From: Pseudoalteromonas sp. XI10
GTDB taxonomy: Bacteria; Pseudomonadota; Gammaproteobacteria; Enterobacterales; Alteromonadaceae
Length of the DNA: 64,000 nucleotides
Reading direction: 5' to 3'
NCBI RefSeq assembly: GCF_001469895.1
Contig: NZ_LOPY01000050.1
Span: 1 to 64,000, forward strand
The translations under genes and the position numbers were made by a program. This document shows, one piece after another, positions 25,066 to 34,526 of the stretch. Each line of letters opens with the position of its first letter. The first letter of the stretch is position 1. The notes under the pieces are model-generated. The model saw only the letters and a program-made list of their open reading frames with translations, searched no databases and was not told the origin of the DNA.

Positions 25066-26482
25066 TAATTCCTTTTTCTACTTCTATGGCATCATGTGCC
25101 AAACCTTGGTATATCGGGCTATGGATTCTACTTAACGAGAATATAATATTACTGTCATCGACAACGCTTATTGCATGCTCTGATGCATTGATTTGTACAC
25201 CTGCACCATCAAACCGGCTTTCATTTAGTTTTACACCTTGTTGTGCCGTAATAGTGACATTGGTTAGTTCAACCACAGAGCGCTTAATATTTAAAGCGAG
25301 TTTAGCCCCTGATAAGCTTACATCTTCTAATCTCACTAAAGAATCTTTAATACGGATAGATTCAGCAACCACATTTTTAAGTAACACATTATTACAGTCT
25401 TCAATGATCATATGACGGTAATGGCCTGAAAACTCGCGACTGTGCTGATCTTCACAATGAAATGTCTCGATTTGTTTATCAGAAACTTCTGCACTGGCTG
25501 CTTTTTTAACTTCCCCAGTTAATGCACGATTTAATAAAGCTAAAAACTGGCTGGGCTGTTGCTTCATTGGCACATGGCCCACATCAGGCAAAGTAGCTAA
25601 ATCACTATTGATTAGCTGCCTGTTCAATACTTTTGCAGTTCGTAATGGAGCTACTGCATCTTCTTCACCCCAAATAATATGTGTTTCTATTTTCAGATTG
25701 CTGACAATCTCGCTAAAGTCTTCTTCAACTAAACTCAGCGCTGCATTGATATTTGGTGTTTCACCCATTACTAGCTTCCACGCACCATCACTACGCTGCA
25801 ATAACTCTGTCAGGTATGAATCAATCGCCCCTTCTTCAATGAGTCCGGTTGTAAAATCATTGAGCTGAGCTAACTTAGTTGAGAGAAATTTAGGTAGCTT
25901 AGTATTAGGCTTAGGTACGTTGGAGATAGGCTTTATAAATGCCACTTTATGTAAGATACCCGCTGCGTCGACTAGCACCAATTTATTGAGTTTCTCGGGG
26001 TATTTGCCAGCAAAATACAGGCTGACCGCCCCCCCCATAGAGTGACCCACAACCGTGGTTGGTTCAGCAATATAGTGATCGACCACTTCCGCCAGTACAG
26101 CAGCATAATTGCGAGGGGAGTAACGCCCTTCGGGGCTTTCTGAGTGAGCAAAACCAGGTAAATCAATCGCAATAACATGATAATGTTTAGTGAGTTCAGG
26201 AATAACCCCAAACCAATCCTGCATAGCTAATACGCCTAAACCATGTACGAGTAACAAAGGCGGCGCCTTTTTATCACCGGCCTCTAAGATCAAAATTGAT
26301 GAATCAAATACGGACTCTTGGTAAGTGCTAAACAACCAATCTGCTTTAATTGAAGATTCAAATTTGAGTGCTTGGATTTGTTGTTGGTTTAATCGTGTTG
26401 ATTGCGATGCAACTGACTCGCTTTGCGCAGCAAACGAACCAAGCAAAATGCAATAAAAAAAGAATAAGTGAAATAGACGCAA
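25046..26482 (-). CDS. Exported alpha/beta hydrolase with C-terminal beta-helix-like region
   Basis: A 478-residue exported protein with an N-terminal signal peptide (about 1-22). An alpha/beta hydrolase domain spans about 60-310, with oxyanion loop LLVHGLG, nucleophile Ser148 in GHSMGG, acid Asp in WGEEDAVAP and His in DVGHVPM. About 150 further residues form short repeated strands (LLKNVVAESIRIKDS, VRLEDVSLSGAKLAL, VELTNVTITAQQGVKL), suggesting a right-handed beta-helix. Such a tail is unusual for this hydrolase family. The gene overlaps the next lipoprotein gene. Substrate unknown; an esterase or lipase-like role is possible. Confidence 0.85.
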   Translation of the reverse strand: MRLFHLFFFYCILLGSFAAQSESVASQSTRLNQQQIQALKFESSIKADWLFSTYQESVFDSSILILEAGDKKAPPLLLVHGLGVLAMQDWFGVIPELTKHYHVIAIDLPGFAHSESPEGRYSPRNYAAVLAEVVDHYIAEPTTVVGHSMGGAVSLYFAGKYPEKLNKLVLVDAAGILHKVAFIKPISNVPKPNTKLPKFLSTKLAQLNDFTTGLIEEGAIDSYLTELLQRSDGAWKLVMGETPNINAALSLVEEDFSEIVSNLKIETHIIWGEEDAVAPLRTAKVLNRQLINSDLATLPDVGHVPMKQQPSQFLALLNRALTGEVKKAASAEVSDKQIETFHCEDQHSREFSGHYRHMIIEDCNNVLLKNVVAESIRIKDSLVRLEDVSLSGAKLALNIKRSVVELTNVTITAQQGVKLNESRFDGAGVQINASEHAISVVDDSNIIFSLSRIHSPIYQGLAHDAIEVEKGIIDDRFK

Positions 26483-26643
26483 GGGATATTGGTTTAATTA
26501 TTATTGTATTAGCAAGATTGTACCCTTTGTCGGTTAAATGTAAATAATGCATGAGCATGAACCTAATATTGAGAAATGGTTATTCTGGGATAGATAGCAA
26601 GATGTGGTAGATGGAGGTCATCATTTATGGCAACAGCATCGTG

Positions 26644-26673
26644 ATACGCGCGAAACAAGTTTCACGCCTACGG
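26644..26673. repeat. Dispersed repeat, inverted copy of the GGCGTGAAA...TTTCGCGC module
   Basis: ATACGCGCGAAAC and GTTTCACGCCTACGG form the reverse complement, with changes in the centre, of the module in the repeats at 4091 and 5484. The rest of the 309-bp stretch 26483-26791 holds AT-rich hydrolase upstream sequence and the tRNA terminator. Confidence 0.7.
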
Positions 26674-26746
26674 GGTGCGTTTTTTGCATTTTGAGTTGGG
26701 GTTTAATTTGGGGTTTGGAAGCGTGATGTTCGCGAATTGCAGGCAC

Positions 26747-26770
26747 AAAAAAACCGACTTCCGTCGGTTT
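26747..26770 (-). terminator. Terminator of the tRNA cluster
   Basis: On the minus strand ACCGAC-GGAA-GTCGGT followed by seven T, just after the last tRNA-Arg. Confidence 0.88.
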
Positions 26771-26791
26771 ATGTCACTTTCAAAGAAAAAG

Positions 26792-26868
26792 TGGCGGACG
26801 CGGGAGGATTCGAACCTCCGACCGCCTGGTTCGTAGCCAGGTACTCTATCCAGCTGAGCTACGCGTCC
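26792..26868 (-). tRNA. tRNA-Arg(ACG), copy 1
   Basis: A 77-nt cloverleaf with encoded CCA. The acceptor stem is GGACGCG / CGCGTCC with discriminator G, the anticodon loop is CTACGAA, and the T arm is GGAGGTTCGAATCCTCC. It is the most distal gene of the cluster, separated from copy 2 by an internal terminator-like hairpin. Confidence 0.97.
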
Positions 26869-26920
26869 GCAGTGTGATTATGCATGTTTAAGTCTTGCAT
26901 TGACTGTATCTTAAAGACAC

Positions 26921-26942
26921 AAAAAAACCGACAGCTTGTCGG
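26921..26942 (-). terminator. Terminator-like hairpin between tRNA-Arg copies 1 and 2
   Basis: On the minus strand CCGACA-AGC-TGTCGG followed by seven T. It resembles the terminator at 26747, suggesting that a tRNA-plus-terminator unit was duplicated. Confidence 0.75.
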
Positions 26943-26966
26943 CTTATGCCACTTTCTAATAGAAAG

Positions 26967-27043
26967 TGGCGGACGCGGGAGGATTCGAACCTCCGACCGC
27001 CTGGTTCGTAGCCAGGTACTCTATCCAGCTGAGCTACGCGTCC
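26967..27043 (-). tRNA. tRNA-Arg(ACG), copy 2
   Basis: Sequence identical to copy 1 over 77 nt including CCA; anticodon ACG. Confidence 0.97.
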
Positions 27044-27105
27044 GCAAGTTGCATTTTATAATCTTGCAATGATTTTATCTTTATACTCGATGTGAGTTTC
27101 AAATA

Positions 27106-27147
27106 TGGCGTATGCGGGACGTCTCTTGAAAGAGTGAACCTCCGACC
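27106..27147 (-). pseudogene. Degenerate tRNA-Arg fragment
   Basis: On the plus strand ATATGGCGTATGCGGGAC then, after an altered stretch, GAACCTCCGACC matches the 3' acceptor and T-arm part of the tRNA-Arg copies but lacks a D arm and anticodon arm. The flank TATCTTTATACTCGATGTGAG occurs both before this relic and before copy 3, consistent with tandem duplication and decay. Confidence 0.7.
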
Positions 27148-27185
27148 AAATTTGTATCTTTATACTCGATGTGAGCTTTCAAATA

Positions 27186-27262
27186 TGGCGGACGCGGGAG
27201 GATTCGAACCTCCGACCGCCTGGTTCGTAGCCAGGTACTCTATCCAGCTGAGCTACGCGTCC
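27186..27262 (-). tRNA. tRNA-Arg(ACG), copy 3
   Basis: 77 nt, identical to copies 1 and 2 in the mature region; anticodon ACG, CCA encoded. Confidence 0.97.
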
Positions 27263-27343
27263 ACACGCACATTTGAACATTACTAATTTATTCTCTTAGC
27301 AAGAGACTCAAGTTTATACTCGATGCAGAGTTAAAGTAAAAAG

Positions 27344-27420
27344 TGGCGGACGCGGGAGGATTCGAACCTCCGACCGCCTGGTTCGTAGCCAGGTACTCTA
27401 TCCAGCTGAGCTACGCGTCC
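27344..27420 (-). tRNA. tRNA-Arg(ACG), copy 4
   Basis: 77 nt, identical mature region; anticodon ACG, CCA encoded. It lies 38 bp after the tRNA-Ser gene. Confidence 0.97.
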
Positions 27421-27458
27421 ACACATATTACTTTCAAGACATGCCATTTTAGGAAAAA

Positions 27459-27551
27459 TGGTGGAGAAGGAGGGATTCGAACCCTCGATAGAGCTACAAA
27501 CCCTATACTCCCTTAGCAGGGGAGCGCCTTCGGCCACTCGGCCACCTCTCC
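27459..27551 (-). tRNA. tRNA-Ser(GCU)
   Basis: A 93-nt type II tRNA with acceptor GGAGAGG / CTTCTCC (one G-U pair), anticodon loop CTGCTAA, a long variable arm, T arm GAGGGTTCGAATCCCTC and encoded CCA. First gene of the cluster. Confidence 0.97.
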
Positions 27552-27565
27552 GTCTTGTGGGGCGT

Positions 27566-27594
27566 ATAATAAAGATTTCAGGAAATATGTCAAA
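27566..27594 (-). promoter_or_regulatory. Promoter of the tRNA-Ser/tRNA-Arg cluster
   Basis: On the minus strand a perfect TTGACA, a 17-nt spacer and TATTAT, followed by a GC-rich discriminator (CGCCCC) typical of stringently controlled stable-RNA promoters. Confidence 0.8.
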
Positions 27595-27663
27595 CACTTT
27601 TCAAGGAAAATCGCATAGATGGTTATAGATTGTCCATAACGAGCCAAAAGAGCTTGTTTTTGT

Positions 27664-27861
27664 TTATCCTTTCGCCGTTTTTTCTTTATCAGTCAACGGC
27701 TCAAGACCCGTCAATGGGATCAGTTCATCAGTTAACTCTGCGAGGTATTGATCTTGATAACCCAATTGTTGAAATTCGGCTATGCAAGCACGATAAAAAT
27801 CTTCACGTTGATGCTCGCTTTTGTTCGTATCTGTAGGCAACGGCGAAGGCTTTTTAGTCAT
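27664..27861 (-). CDS. Small hypothetical protein
   Basis: A 65-residue acidic, probably helical protein (RACIAEFQQLGYQDQYLAEL) with no recognised family. ATG at 27861 or 27876 is possible; neither has a good ribosome site. It lies between lysS and the tRNA promoter. Composition looks coding, but expression is uncertain. Confidence 0.45.
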   Translation of the reverse strand: MTKKPSPLPTDTNKSEHQREDFYRACIAEFQQLGYQDQYLAELTDELIPLTGLEPLTDKEKTAKG

Positions 27862-28070
27862 TATTATTAAGTCCATTTATACATTGAACGAGAATTGCGC
27901 AATGATGTCATATCTTGGCTAAAAATAATACTATTGGCCTTTGTATTTGTAGAAAAATTTTACAACTTAGTAACTTTGTTGGAAGACTAATTCAGCATTT
28001 CTTTTTAGATCAGCTAATTACAATTGAGTATTAAAATTGAGAGCAATAAAAATCAGAAATTTCTGATAAC

Positions 28071-28096
28071 AAAAACGCCGCTAAAAAGCGGCGTTT
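28071..28096 (-). terminator. Terminator of lysS
   Basis: AAAACGCCGC / GCGGCGTTTT with a 6-nt loop, 18 bp past the lysS stop; runs of T follow on the minus strand. Confidence 0.9.
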
Positions 28097-28113
28097 TCAA
28101 GACTTTTAGCTGA

Positions 28114-29649
28114 TTAATCAGCTTGAGGACGCATGTGTGGGAATAGGATCACATCTTTAATTGTTGGTGAGTCAGTAAATAACATCACTAGACGATCGAT
28201 ACCAATACCCTCACCCGCTGTTGGTGGTAAGCCGTATTCTAATGCACGGATATAGTCATCATCGTAGTGCATCGCTTCATCATCACCAGCGTCTTTCTCT
28301 TCAACTTGACGAGTAAAGCGCTCTGCTTGGTCTTGTGCATCGTTAAGCTCAGAGAAGCCATTTGCTAATTCACGGCCGCCAACGAAGAATTCGAAGCGGT
28401 CAGTTACAAACGGGTTTTCATCGTTACGACGTGCAAGTGGTGACACTTCCCACGGGTATGCGGTAATGAAAGTTGGTTGAATTAACTTATGCTCAGCTGT
28501 CTCTTCGAAGATTTCACATAAGAATTTACCCGGGCCCCATACACAGTTTTCTGGGATCTTAACGTGTACTTGCTTCGCGTACGCTTTAAGTTCTTCAAAA
28601 TGGTTTTCAGGGTCATTAAATACCGCAGCATCAAAGTCTGGATTGTACTTAAGGATAGCCTCGCTCATTGTTAAACGAGTAAAAGGTTGTCCAAAGTCGT
28701 ACTCTACTGAATCAACCACTTCACCGTTTTCATCTTTCGTTGTGTTTACAACAATTGGTGAACCAAGTACGTCTGTCGCAACAGTACGTAACATGTCTTC
28801 AGTGATGTTCATCAGGTCAATGTAATCAGCGTATGCTTGGTAGAATTCGATCATTGTGAATTCTGGGTTATGACGTGTTGATAAACCTTCGTTACGGAAG
28901 TTACGGTTGATTTCGAATACACGCTCAAAGCCACCCACAACTAAACGTTTTAAGTAAAGCTCAGGTGCAATACGTAAGTACATGTCGATATCAAGTGCAT
29001 TGTGGTGTGTTACGAATGGACGTGCAGACGCACCACCCGGGATCACTTGTAACATCGGCGTTTCAACTTCCATGAAATCACGATCAGCTAAGAAACGACG
29101 GATACCTTCAACAACCTTAGAGCGAATACGGAAGGTTTCACGCGTCGCATCATTAGTAATTAAATCAACATAACGTTGACGGTATTTAGTTTCTTGGTCA
29201 GATAAACCATGGAATTTTTCTGGTAACGGGCGTAATGACTTTGTCAGTAACTCGTACTCTGTCATTTCTACGTAAAGGTCACCTTTACCTGACTTATTAA
29301 GTGCACCTTTAACACCGATGATGTCACCGATATCAAGTTGACCATATTTTGCTTTTAATTCTTTTTGTACGTCTTTTGATGCGTACGCTTGAATTTGGCC
29401 TTTCATGTCTTGTAACGCAAGGAAAGGACCACGTTTTGCAAGAATACGACCTGCAACTGATACAACGTGTTGCTCAGCAACTAATTCTTCTTTCGATTTA
29501 TCACCAAACTCAGCTTGCAAATCAGCCGTGTAATGTTCACGACGGAATTGGTTTGGATGACCGTTGGCTGGGCAATTTTCGCGGATTGCGTCTAATTTGC
29601 CACGACGCTCAGCGATTAACTTATTTTCGTCTTGGATTTGATCAGTCAT
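28114..29649 (-). CDS. lysS: Lysyl-tRNA synthetase, class II
   Basis: A 511-residue class II aminoacyl-tRNA synthetase that charges tRNA-Lys. An N-terminal OB-fold anticodon domain (about 60-145) precedes the catalytic core, with motif 2 [37 protein letters not shown] and motif 3 [13 protein letters not shown]. Length agrees with the E. coli enzyme (505). It follows prfB by 26 bp in the conserved order xerD-dsbC-recJ-prfB-lysS. Confidence 0.98.
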   Translation of the reverse strand: MTDQIQDENKLIAERRGKLDAIRENCPANGHPNQFRREHYTADLQAEFGDKSKEELVAEQHVVSVAGRILAKRGPFLALQDMKGQIQAYASKDVQKELKAKYGQLDIGDIIGVKGALNKSGKGDLYVEMTEYELLTKSLRPLPEKFHGLSDQETKYRQRYVDLITNDATRETFRIRSKVVEGIRRFLADRDFMEVETPMLQVIPGGASARPFVTHHNALDIDMYLRIAPELYLKRLVVGGFERVFEINRNFRNEGLSTRHNPEFTMIEFYQAYADYIDLMNITEDMLRTVATDVLGSPIVVNTTKDENGEVVDSVEYDFGQPFTRLTMSEAILKYNPDFDAAVFNDPENHFEELKAYAKQVHVKIPENCVWGPGKFLCEIFEETAEHKLIQPTFITAYPWEVSPLARRNDENPFVTDRFEFFVGGRELANGFSELNDAQDQAERFTRQVEEKDAGDDEAMHYDDDYIRALEYGLPPTAGEGIGIDRLVMLFTDSPTIKDVILFPHMRPQAD

Positions 29650-29675
29650 TTTTTAGCTCTTTTTTAGCTTGGTGG

Positions 29676-30774
29676 TTATAGGCCAGATTTAAGGCTGGCT
29701 TCAATAAATTTATCTAAGTCGCCGTCAAGAACCGCTTGTGTATTACGGTTTTCAACGCCTGTACGTAAGTCTTTAATGCGCGAGTCATCAAGTACGTATG
29801 AACGAATTTGACTACCCCAGCCAATATCAGATTTTGCATCTTCTTGGCTTTGTTTCTCAGCATTTTGCTTTTGAATTTCAAGTTCAAACAATTTCGCTTT
29901 TAACTGCTTCATTGCTTGGTCTTTATTCTTGTGCTGTGAACGCTCATTTTGGCACTGTACAACAGTGTTAGTTGGTATGTGAGTAATACGAACCGCTGAC
30001 TCTGTTGTATTTACGTGCTGACCACCAGCGCCTGATGCGCGGTAAACGTCAATACGTAAATCTGCCGGATTAATATCAATTTCGATATTATCGTCGATTT
30101 CTGGGTAAACGAATGCCGATGCAAACGAGGTATGACGACGACCACTTGAGTCGAACGGGCTCTTACGCACTAAACGGTGAACACCTGTTTCTGTACGTAA
30201 CCAACCGTATGCATATTCGCCAACAAAGCGCACTGTTGCGCCTTTAATACCAGCCACATCACCATCAGTTGCTTCAACCAGTTCAACTTTAAAGCCTTTT
30301 GCTTCACCCCAGCGTAAATACATACGCAGTAGCATGTTGCACCAGTCTTGGGCTTCAGTACCGCCAGAACCTGATTGTAAATCAAGATAAGCATCGTTTT
30401 GGTCATGGTCGCCTGAGAACATACGACGAAACTCTAGCTTTTCAAGCTGTGCGTTTAAATCGCCTAATTCAGCTTCGGCTTCAGCGAAGGTTTCTTCATC
30501 TTCGGCTTCAACAGCAAGCTCGACTAAACCTTCAACGTCTTCGGTACCTGACACTAGATTATCAATGGTCTCAACGATAGCTTCTAGTGCCGACTTTTCA
30601 CGGCCAAGTGCTTGAGCTCGCTCAGGCTCATTCCACACTGCTGAATCTTCAAGTTCTGCGTTAACTTCTTCTAACCGCTCTTTCTTAAGAGGGTAGTCAA
30701 AGGTACCCCCGAAGCAGTTCAGTACGTTCGCGAATTTCCTTGATTTGGTTAATCACAGGATTCACTTCAAACAT
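29676..30774 (-). CDS. prfB: Peptide chain release factor 2, with programmed +1 frameshift
   Basis: RF2 recognises UGA and UAA and triggers peptide release. The ATG at 30774 has GGAG 8 nt upstream. Twenty-five codons are read to CTT, where the in-frame TGA at 30697-30699 is bypassed by +1 slippage into GAC. The second frame runs 340 codons to 29676, giving 365 residues, the E. coli length. The peptidyl-hydrolysis motif is in [12 protein letters not shown]. The gene lies between recJ and lysS as in E. coli. Calling only the 29676-30638 part would lose the N-terminal domain. Confidence 0.97.
30696..30712 (-). promoter_or_regulatory. RF2 autoregulatory recoding site
   Basis: On the minus strand GGGGG (internal Shine-Dalgarno-like), TAC, then CTT-TGA-C. 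Low RF2 slows termination at the TGA and allows +1 slippage; spacing matches the known site of E. coli. Confidence 0.95.
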
Positions 30775-30849
30775 GTACATTACTCCAAAATGGCTGATTT
30801 ACCGCGCACCGATATCGACAATAAATACGGTAAATTATCTACAAATATT

Positions 30850-30885
30850 AAAAACGCCCGATTTTAACAAAAAACCGAGCGTTTT
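30850..30885 (-). terminator. Probable terminator between recJ and prfB
   Basis: Imperfect stem AAAACGCTCG ... CGGGCGTTTT with U-rich 3' tail on the minus strand, 33 bp after recJ. prfB probably has its own promoter downstream of it. Confidence 0.65.
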
Positions 30886-30917
30886 ATTAGCCTTTTATGC
30901 CGATTATAACGATATTT

Positions 30918-32639
30918 TTATGTCGCTTTTTGTAGCTCTCGAATAATCAACTGTAACGAGAATTTACCACGGAATTCATTTATATCGAGTTGATAAGCAG
31001 CTTTCACAAAACGCACTTCGGTATCTGGCCATGCACGCACATCAACACCAAATGCAATACCGTCAACTAGACGCCCAGACTGATGTTTTAAAACCAGTTT
31101 TAAGTGTTTTTCACCGACAATGCGCTGCTGTATTACCTCAAACATATGCTCAAACACTGGCTCTGGAAATTGCTGTCCCCAGGGGCCTGCATTTTTTAGT
31201 AAGTTGGCAAACTCCATCGAAAAGCACTCATTAGGTAATTCACCGTCGGTAAGTAAAATACTTTGCTTATGCTCTTCAGTGAGTGTGTCTGTTACCATTT
31301 GCTCAAACACGGTTTTAAATTCAGTAAAACATTGCTCATTGATACTCAGCCCGGCCGCCATTGCATGGCCACCAAATTTACTGATTAAATGCGGATAGAG
31401 TGTATTTACTCGCTCGAGTAAATCACGCATATGCAGCCCTTCAATAGAGCGGCAAGAGCCTTTTATTTCGCCATTATCGCCCGCTGCAAAAATAATCGTC
31501 GGGCGGTGATACTTTTCTTTTAAGCGACCAGCCAAAATACCAATCACCCCTTGGTGCCAATCAGCTTGGTATAAACAAATGGCATCAGGCACTGACTCAG
31601 TTTTAAATGCTAAACGGTCAAGCACCGCTTGTGCTTCAGTTTGCATGCCCTGCTCTATTTCACGGCGCTCGTGATTGAGGCTGTCTAGCTCACCGGCAAT
31701 TCGGCGTGCTTGATTTATATCGCTTGATAACAAACAGGCTATACCTAAACTCATATCATCAAGACGCCCTGCTGCATTTAAGCGTGGTGCCAATGAAAAG
31801 CCAAAGTCACTGGCACTTAAACGGGCAGCATTGCGATTTGCCACTTCGATTAGGGCACTGATACCTGGGCGTGTTTTACCACTGCGAATACGTGCTAAAC
31901 CTTGATGAACTAAGGTTCGGTTGTTGGCATCAAGAGCGACCACATCGGCAACGGTACCAAGGGCTACAATATCAAGTAACTCAGCCAAATTTGGCATTGG
32001 ATTATGCTGAAAATACCCTTGTTCACGTAAGTGGCTACGTAAAGCAATGAGCAGATAAAAAGCTACTCCAACGCCCGCTATTGATTTCGATGGAAACTGA
32101 CAATCATGGCGATTTGGGTTCACGATGGCATCAGCATCTGGCAAGGTTTCACCTTGTAAATGGTGATCAGTTACCAACACCTTAATACCTGCTTGCTTTA
32201 CAATGGCAATGCCATCGATACATGAAATACCGTTATCAACAGTGATCACAAGCTCGGGTTGCATAGCCACTATTTGCTCAGCAAGCGCAGGACTTAAGCC
32301 ATAACCTAGGCTGAACCTGTCAGGTACCAAGTAATCAAGGTTCTTTAGGCCAAACATAGCAAGGCCTTGCATTAAGGTTGCTGTGCTGGTTGCACCATCG
32401 GCATCAAAGTCACCGACGATTAACACGCGACTTTGAGCCGCGAGCGCTTGTTGCAATAGCACCACAGCTTTGTCGATATCTTTAAACAACTTAAAGTCAT
32501 GTAATGTCGCAGCGCTATTATCGAGTTCAGTGGCACTTTGCACCTGTCGAGTCGCATATATTTGCTTAATTACAGGGTGTAAATGATGTGGTAGATGCGA
32601 ATCATCAACATGAGGACGAGCTTGAATTATTTTTTCCAT
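30918..32639 (-). CDS. recJ: Single-stranded-DNA-specific 5'-3' exonuclease RecJ
   Basis: A 573-residue cytoplasmic nuclease for recombination and mismatch repair. DHH-family motifs are GDFDADGATSTAT, VTVDNGIS, VTDHHL and NPNRHDC, with a DHHA1 segment containing GSCRSIEG and KFGGHAMAAGLS. The C-terminal OB-like domain is present. Length matches E. coli RecJ (577). It follows dsbC after a terminator-like hairpin. Confidence 0.97.
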   Translation of the reverse strand: MEKIIQARPHVDDSHLPHHLHPVIKQIYATRQVQSATELDNSAATLHDFKLFKDIDKAVVLLQQALAAQSRVLIVGDFDADGATSTATLMQGLAMFGLKNLDYLVPDRFSLGYGLSPALAEQIVAMQPELVITVDNGISCIDGIAIVKQAGIKVLVTDHHLQGETLPDADAIVNPNRHDCQFPSKSIAGVGVAFYLLIALRSHLREQGYFQHNPMPNLAELLDIVALGTVADVVALDANNRTLVHQGLARIRSGKTRPGISALIEVANRNAARLSASDFGFSLAPRLNAAGRLDDMSLGIACLLSSDINQARRIAGELDSLNHERREIEQGMQTEAQAVLDRLAFKTESVPDAICLYQADWHQGVIGILAGRLKEKYHRPTIIFAAGDNGEIKGSCRSIEGLHMRDLLERVNTLYPHLISKFGGHAMAAGLSINEQCFTEFKTVFEQMVTDTLTEEHKQSILLTDGELPNECFSMEFANLLKNAGPWGQQFPEPVFEHMFEVIQQRIVGEKHLKLVLKHQSGRLVDGIAFGVDVRAWPDTEVRFVKAAYQLDINEFRGKFSLQLIIRELQKAT

Positions 32640-32672
32640 GTCGGAAATGGTACTTCTTTGCTTAAGACAAAT

Positions 32673-32701
32673 AAAAAAGGCCTACGACAAATAGGCCTTT
32701 T
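32673..32701 (-). terminator. Terminator between dsbC and recJ upstream region
   Basis: AAAAGGCCTA / TAGGCCTTTT with a 7-nt loop and following T-run on the minus strand, starting 16 bp after dsbC. Confidence 0.85.
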
Positions 32702-32716
32702 CGTTTAAAAAATCAG

Positions 32717-33451
32717 TTATGAAGATGTTTTTGGTAAGGCATCAAGCGCTTGGCTGATCTGCGCAGCTGATTGATAACCTGGGATCATAGTGCCATCTTC
32801 TAAAATAATTGCTGGAGTACCCGACATACCAAAGCTTTGACCTAGTTGGTAATGCTCAGCAATTGGCGCGCTACAACCTGGCACATCTGCAACTTCTGCA
32901 CCCGCTTTTGCTTCTGTTAACGCTTCAGCAGGGTCTTTAGCACACCATACATTCATTAGATCTTGGTAACCTTTACCATGTAAACCACCACGTGGGAAAG
33001 CAAGGTATTTAACCGTGATACCCGCATCTAAGAAATCATCAAGTTCACGGTGTAGTTTACGGCAGTAACCACAGGTAATATCGGTAAATACTGTGATTGA
33101 ATGCTTTTCGTTTTTCGCTTTGTAAACGATCATTGAGTCTTCGTACTCAGCAATGCCTTCTTTACGTACATCGCTCAGTGCATGCTCTGTTAGATTAACT
33201 CGGTTATTAAGGTCAATCAGTGTTCCTTGCATTAGAAATTGACCGTCAGGGCTTGCGTACAGCACGCCTTTATCAGTAATTAGTTCTTTAAGGCCTGCCA
33301 CTGGGCTTGGGTTGATTTGCTTAACGGTTACGCCTAATTCAGCAAACTTAGCAATAATAGGGGCATCAGCAGCGTCTGTTGTTGATACGCCATTGGCAAA
33401 CACATTTAAGCTTGTGCCTAGTAGTGCTGTGGCTAAAACTAACTTTTTCAT
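32717..33451 (-). CDS. dsbC: Periplasmic disulfide isomerase DsbC
   Basis: A 244-residue periplasmic thioredoxin-fold isomerase that corrects wrong disulfides. The signal peptide (MKKLVLATALLGTSLNVFA) precedes an N-terminal dimerisation domain (about 20-85). The thioredoxin domain carries active site CGYC in DITCGYCRKLH and the cis-Pro segment SGTPAI. A second Cys pair (WCAKD and PGCSA) is likely structural. It lies in the standard position between xerD and recJ. Confidence 0.96.
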   Translation of the reverse strand: MKKLVLATALLGTSLNVFANGVSTTDAADAPIIAKFAELGVTVKQINPSPVAGLKELITDKGVLYASPDGQFLMQGTLIDLNNRVNLTEHALSDVRKEGIAEYEDSMIVYKAKNEKHSITVFTDITCGYCRKLHRELDDFLDAGITVKYLAFPRGGLHGKGYQDLMNVWCAKDPAEALTEAKAGAEVADVPGCSAPIAEHYQLGQSFGMSGTPAIILEDGTMIPGYQSAAQISQALDALPKTSS

Positions 33452-33510
33452 AAATATCCTATATCCTGATCATTTTTTATATAGACCGGTACATCTCTAA
33501 AAATCTTGCA

Positions 33511-34446
33511 CTAAGCACGTGGATGATGTTGCTCGTGTACCGACTTCAATCTTTCATTCGCTACATGGGTATAAATTTGTGTTGTTGATAAGTCACTGTG
33601 ACCTAACATCATTTGCACGACTCTAAGGTCCGCCCCATGATTAAGCAAATGCGTTGCAAACGCGTGTCTGAGCGTATGCGGTGATAACGGCGATTCAACT
33701 GATGCCAAAATAGCATAGTGTTTGATGCGATGCCAAAAAGTTTGTCGTGTCATGCCAATCCCGCGCTTAGATGGGAACACAAAGTCAGTGGCATGTTTAA
33801 TCATTTGCGAACGACCCACTTTCAAAAACTGCTCAAGCCAGTACATTGCTTCTTCGCCTAGGGGAACTAAACGCTCTTTATTACCCTTACCTTTTACAAA
33901 GACCACCGCTTGGCGCAAATTAATTTGCTCCATTCTGAGTCCCACCAGCTCAGTAACACGAAGCCCTGTGGCATATAACAGCTCAAGCATTGCTTTATCG
34001 CGAAGCCCCATAGGATCTTCTATGTCTGGGGCTGCAAGCAGAGCTTCGACTTCGGCTTCTGACAGCGTTTTTGGTAATGACTGCCCAGCTTTTGGCTGAG
34101 CAATATTGGCCATCGGCGAATCGGCAATGGCTTTTTCGCGTACAAAATACTGATAAAAACGCTTAAGTGCACTGATGCTTCGCGCGGTGCTGCGCGACTT
34201 CAGCCCTAAATCAACACGATATGCTAGATACGCTTCAATATCATCAGAGCAAACGGCTAGTAGGTCTTTATCTTTTAAAAATTGGCAAAACTTTTCAAGG
34301 TCACTGCGATAAGCAGCGAGTGTATTTTCGCTGACTCCTTGCTCAAGATACAGCGTATCTAAAAATAACTCTAAATGTTCGGCGTTATTTGCTGTTATTA
34401 CACCTTTTTGGGCTTGTGAATTATTATCAGCCACGCGTACTCTCAT
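33511..34446 (-). CDS. xerD: Site-specific tyrosine recombinase XerD
   Basis: A 311-residue tyrosine recombinase that, with XerC, resolves chromosome dimers at dif. The N-terminal SAM-like core-binding domain (about 25-110) precedes the catalytic domain with Arg in [13 protein letters not shown], Lys in [25 protein letters not shown], and [15 protein letters not shown] carrying the nucleophilic Tyr. The start is uncertain: ATG at 34446 sits directly against AAGG, and TTG (34455) or GTG (about 34434) are alternatives. It diverges from fldB as in E. coli. Confidence 0.96.
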   Translation of the reverse strand: MRVRVADNNSQAQKGVITANNAEHLELFLDTLYLEQGVSENTLAAYRSDLEKFCQFLKDKDLLAVCSDDIEAYLAYRVDLGLKSRSTARSISALKRFYQYFVREKAIADSPMANIAQPKAGQSLPKTLSEAEVEALLAAPDIEDPMGLRDKAMLELLYATGLRVTELVGLRMEQINLRQAVVFVKGKGNKERLVPLGEEAMYWLEQFLKVGRSQMIKHATDFVFPSKRGIGMTRQTFWHRIKHYAILASVESPLSPHTLRHAFATHLLNHGADLRVVQMMLGHSDLSTTQIYTHVANERLKSVHEQHHPRA

Positions 34447-34526
34447 CCTTATCAAGGTATCAATTGATTATACCTTACGGTAAACTTACGCCTATCATAT
34501 CAGGCAAATACACAGTGATAAATACG

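Noticed and set aside
26884..27597. Several open frames across the tRNA cluster
   Set aside because: They are translations of tRNA genes or their antisense strands; the repeated peptides reflect tRNA copies.
27630..27836. Plus-strand frame overlapping the small gene at 27664
   Set aside because: Starts in the tRNA promoter region, has no ribosome site and low-quality composition; the minus-strand frame looks more like protein.
29676..30698. Frameshift error or pseudogene in prfB
   Set aside because: The break is the canonical RF2 recoding site with correct spacing and gives the usual 365 residues.
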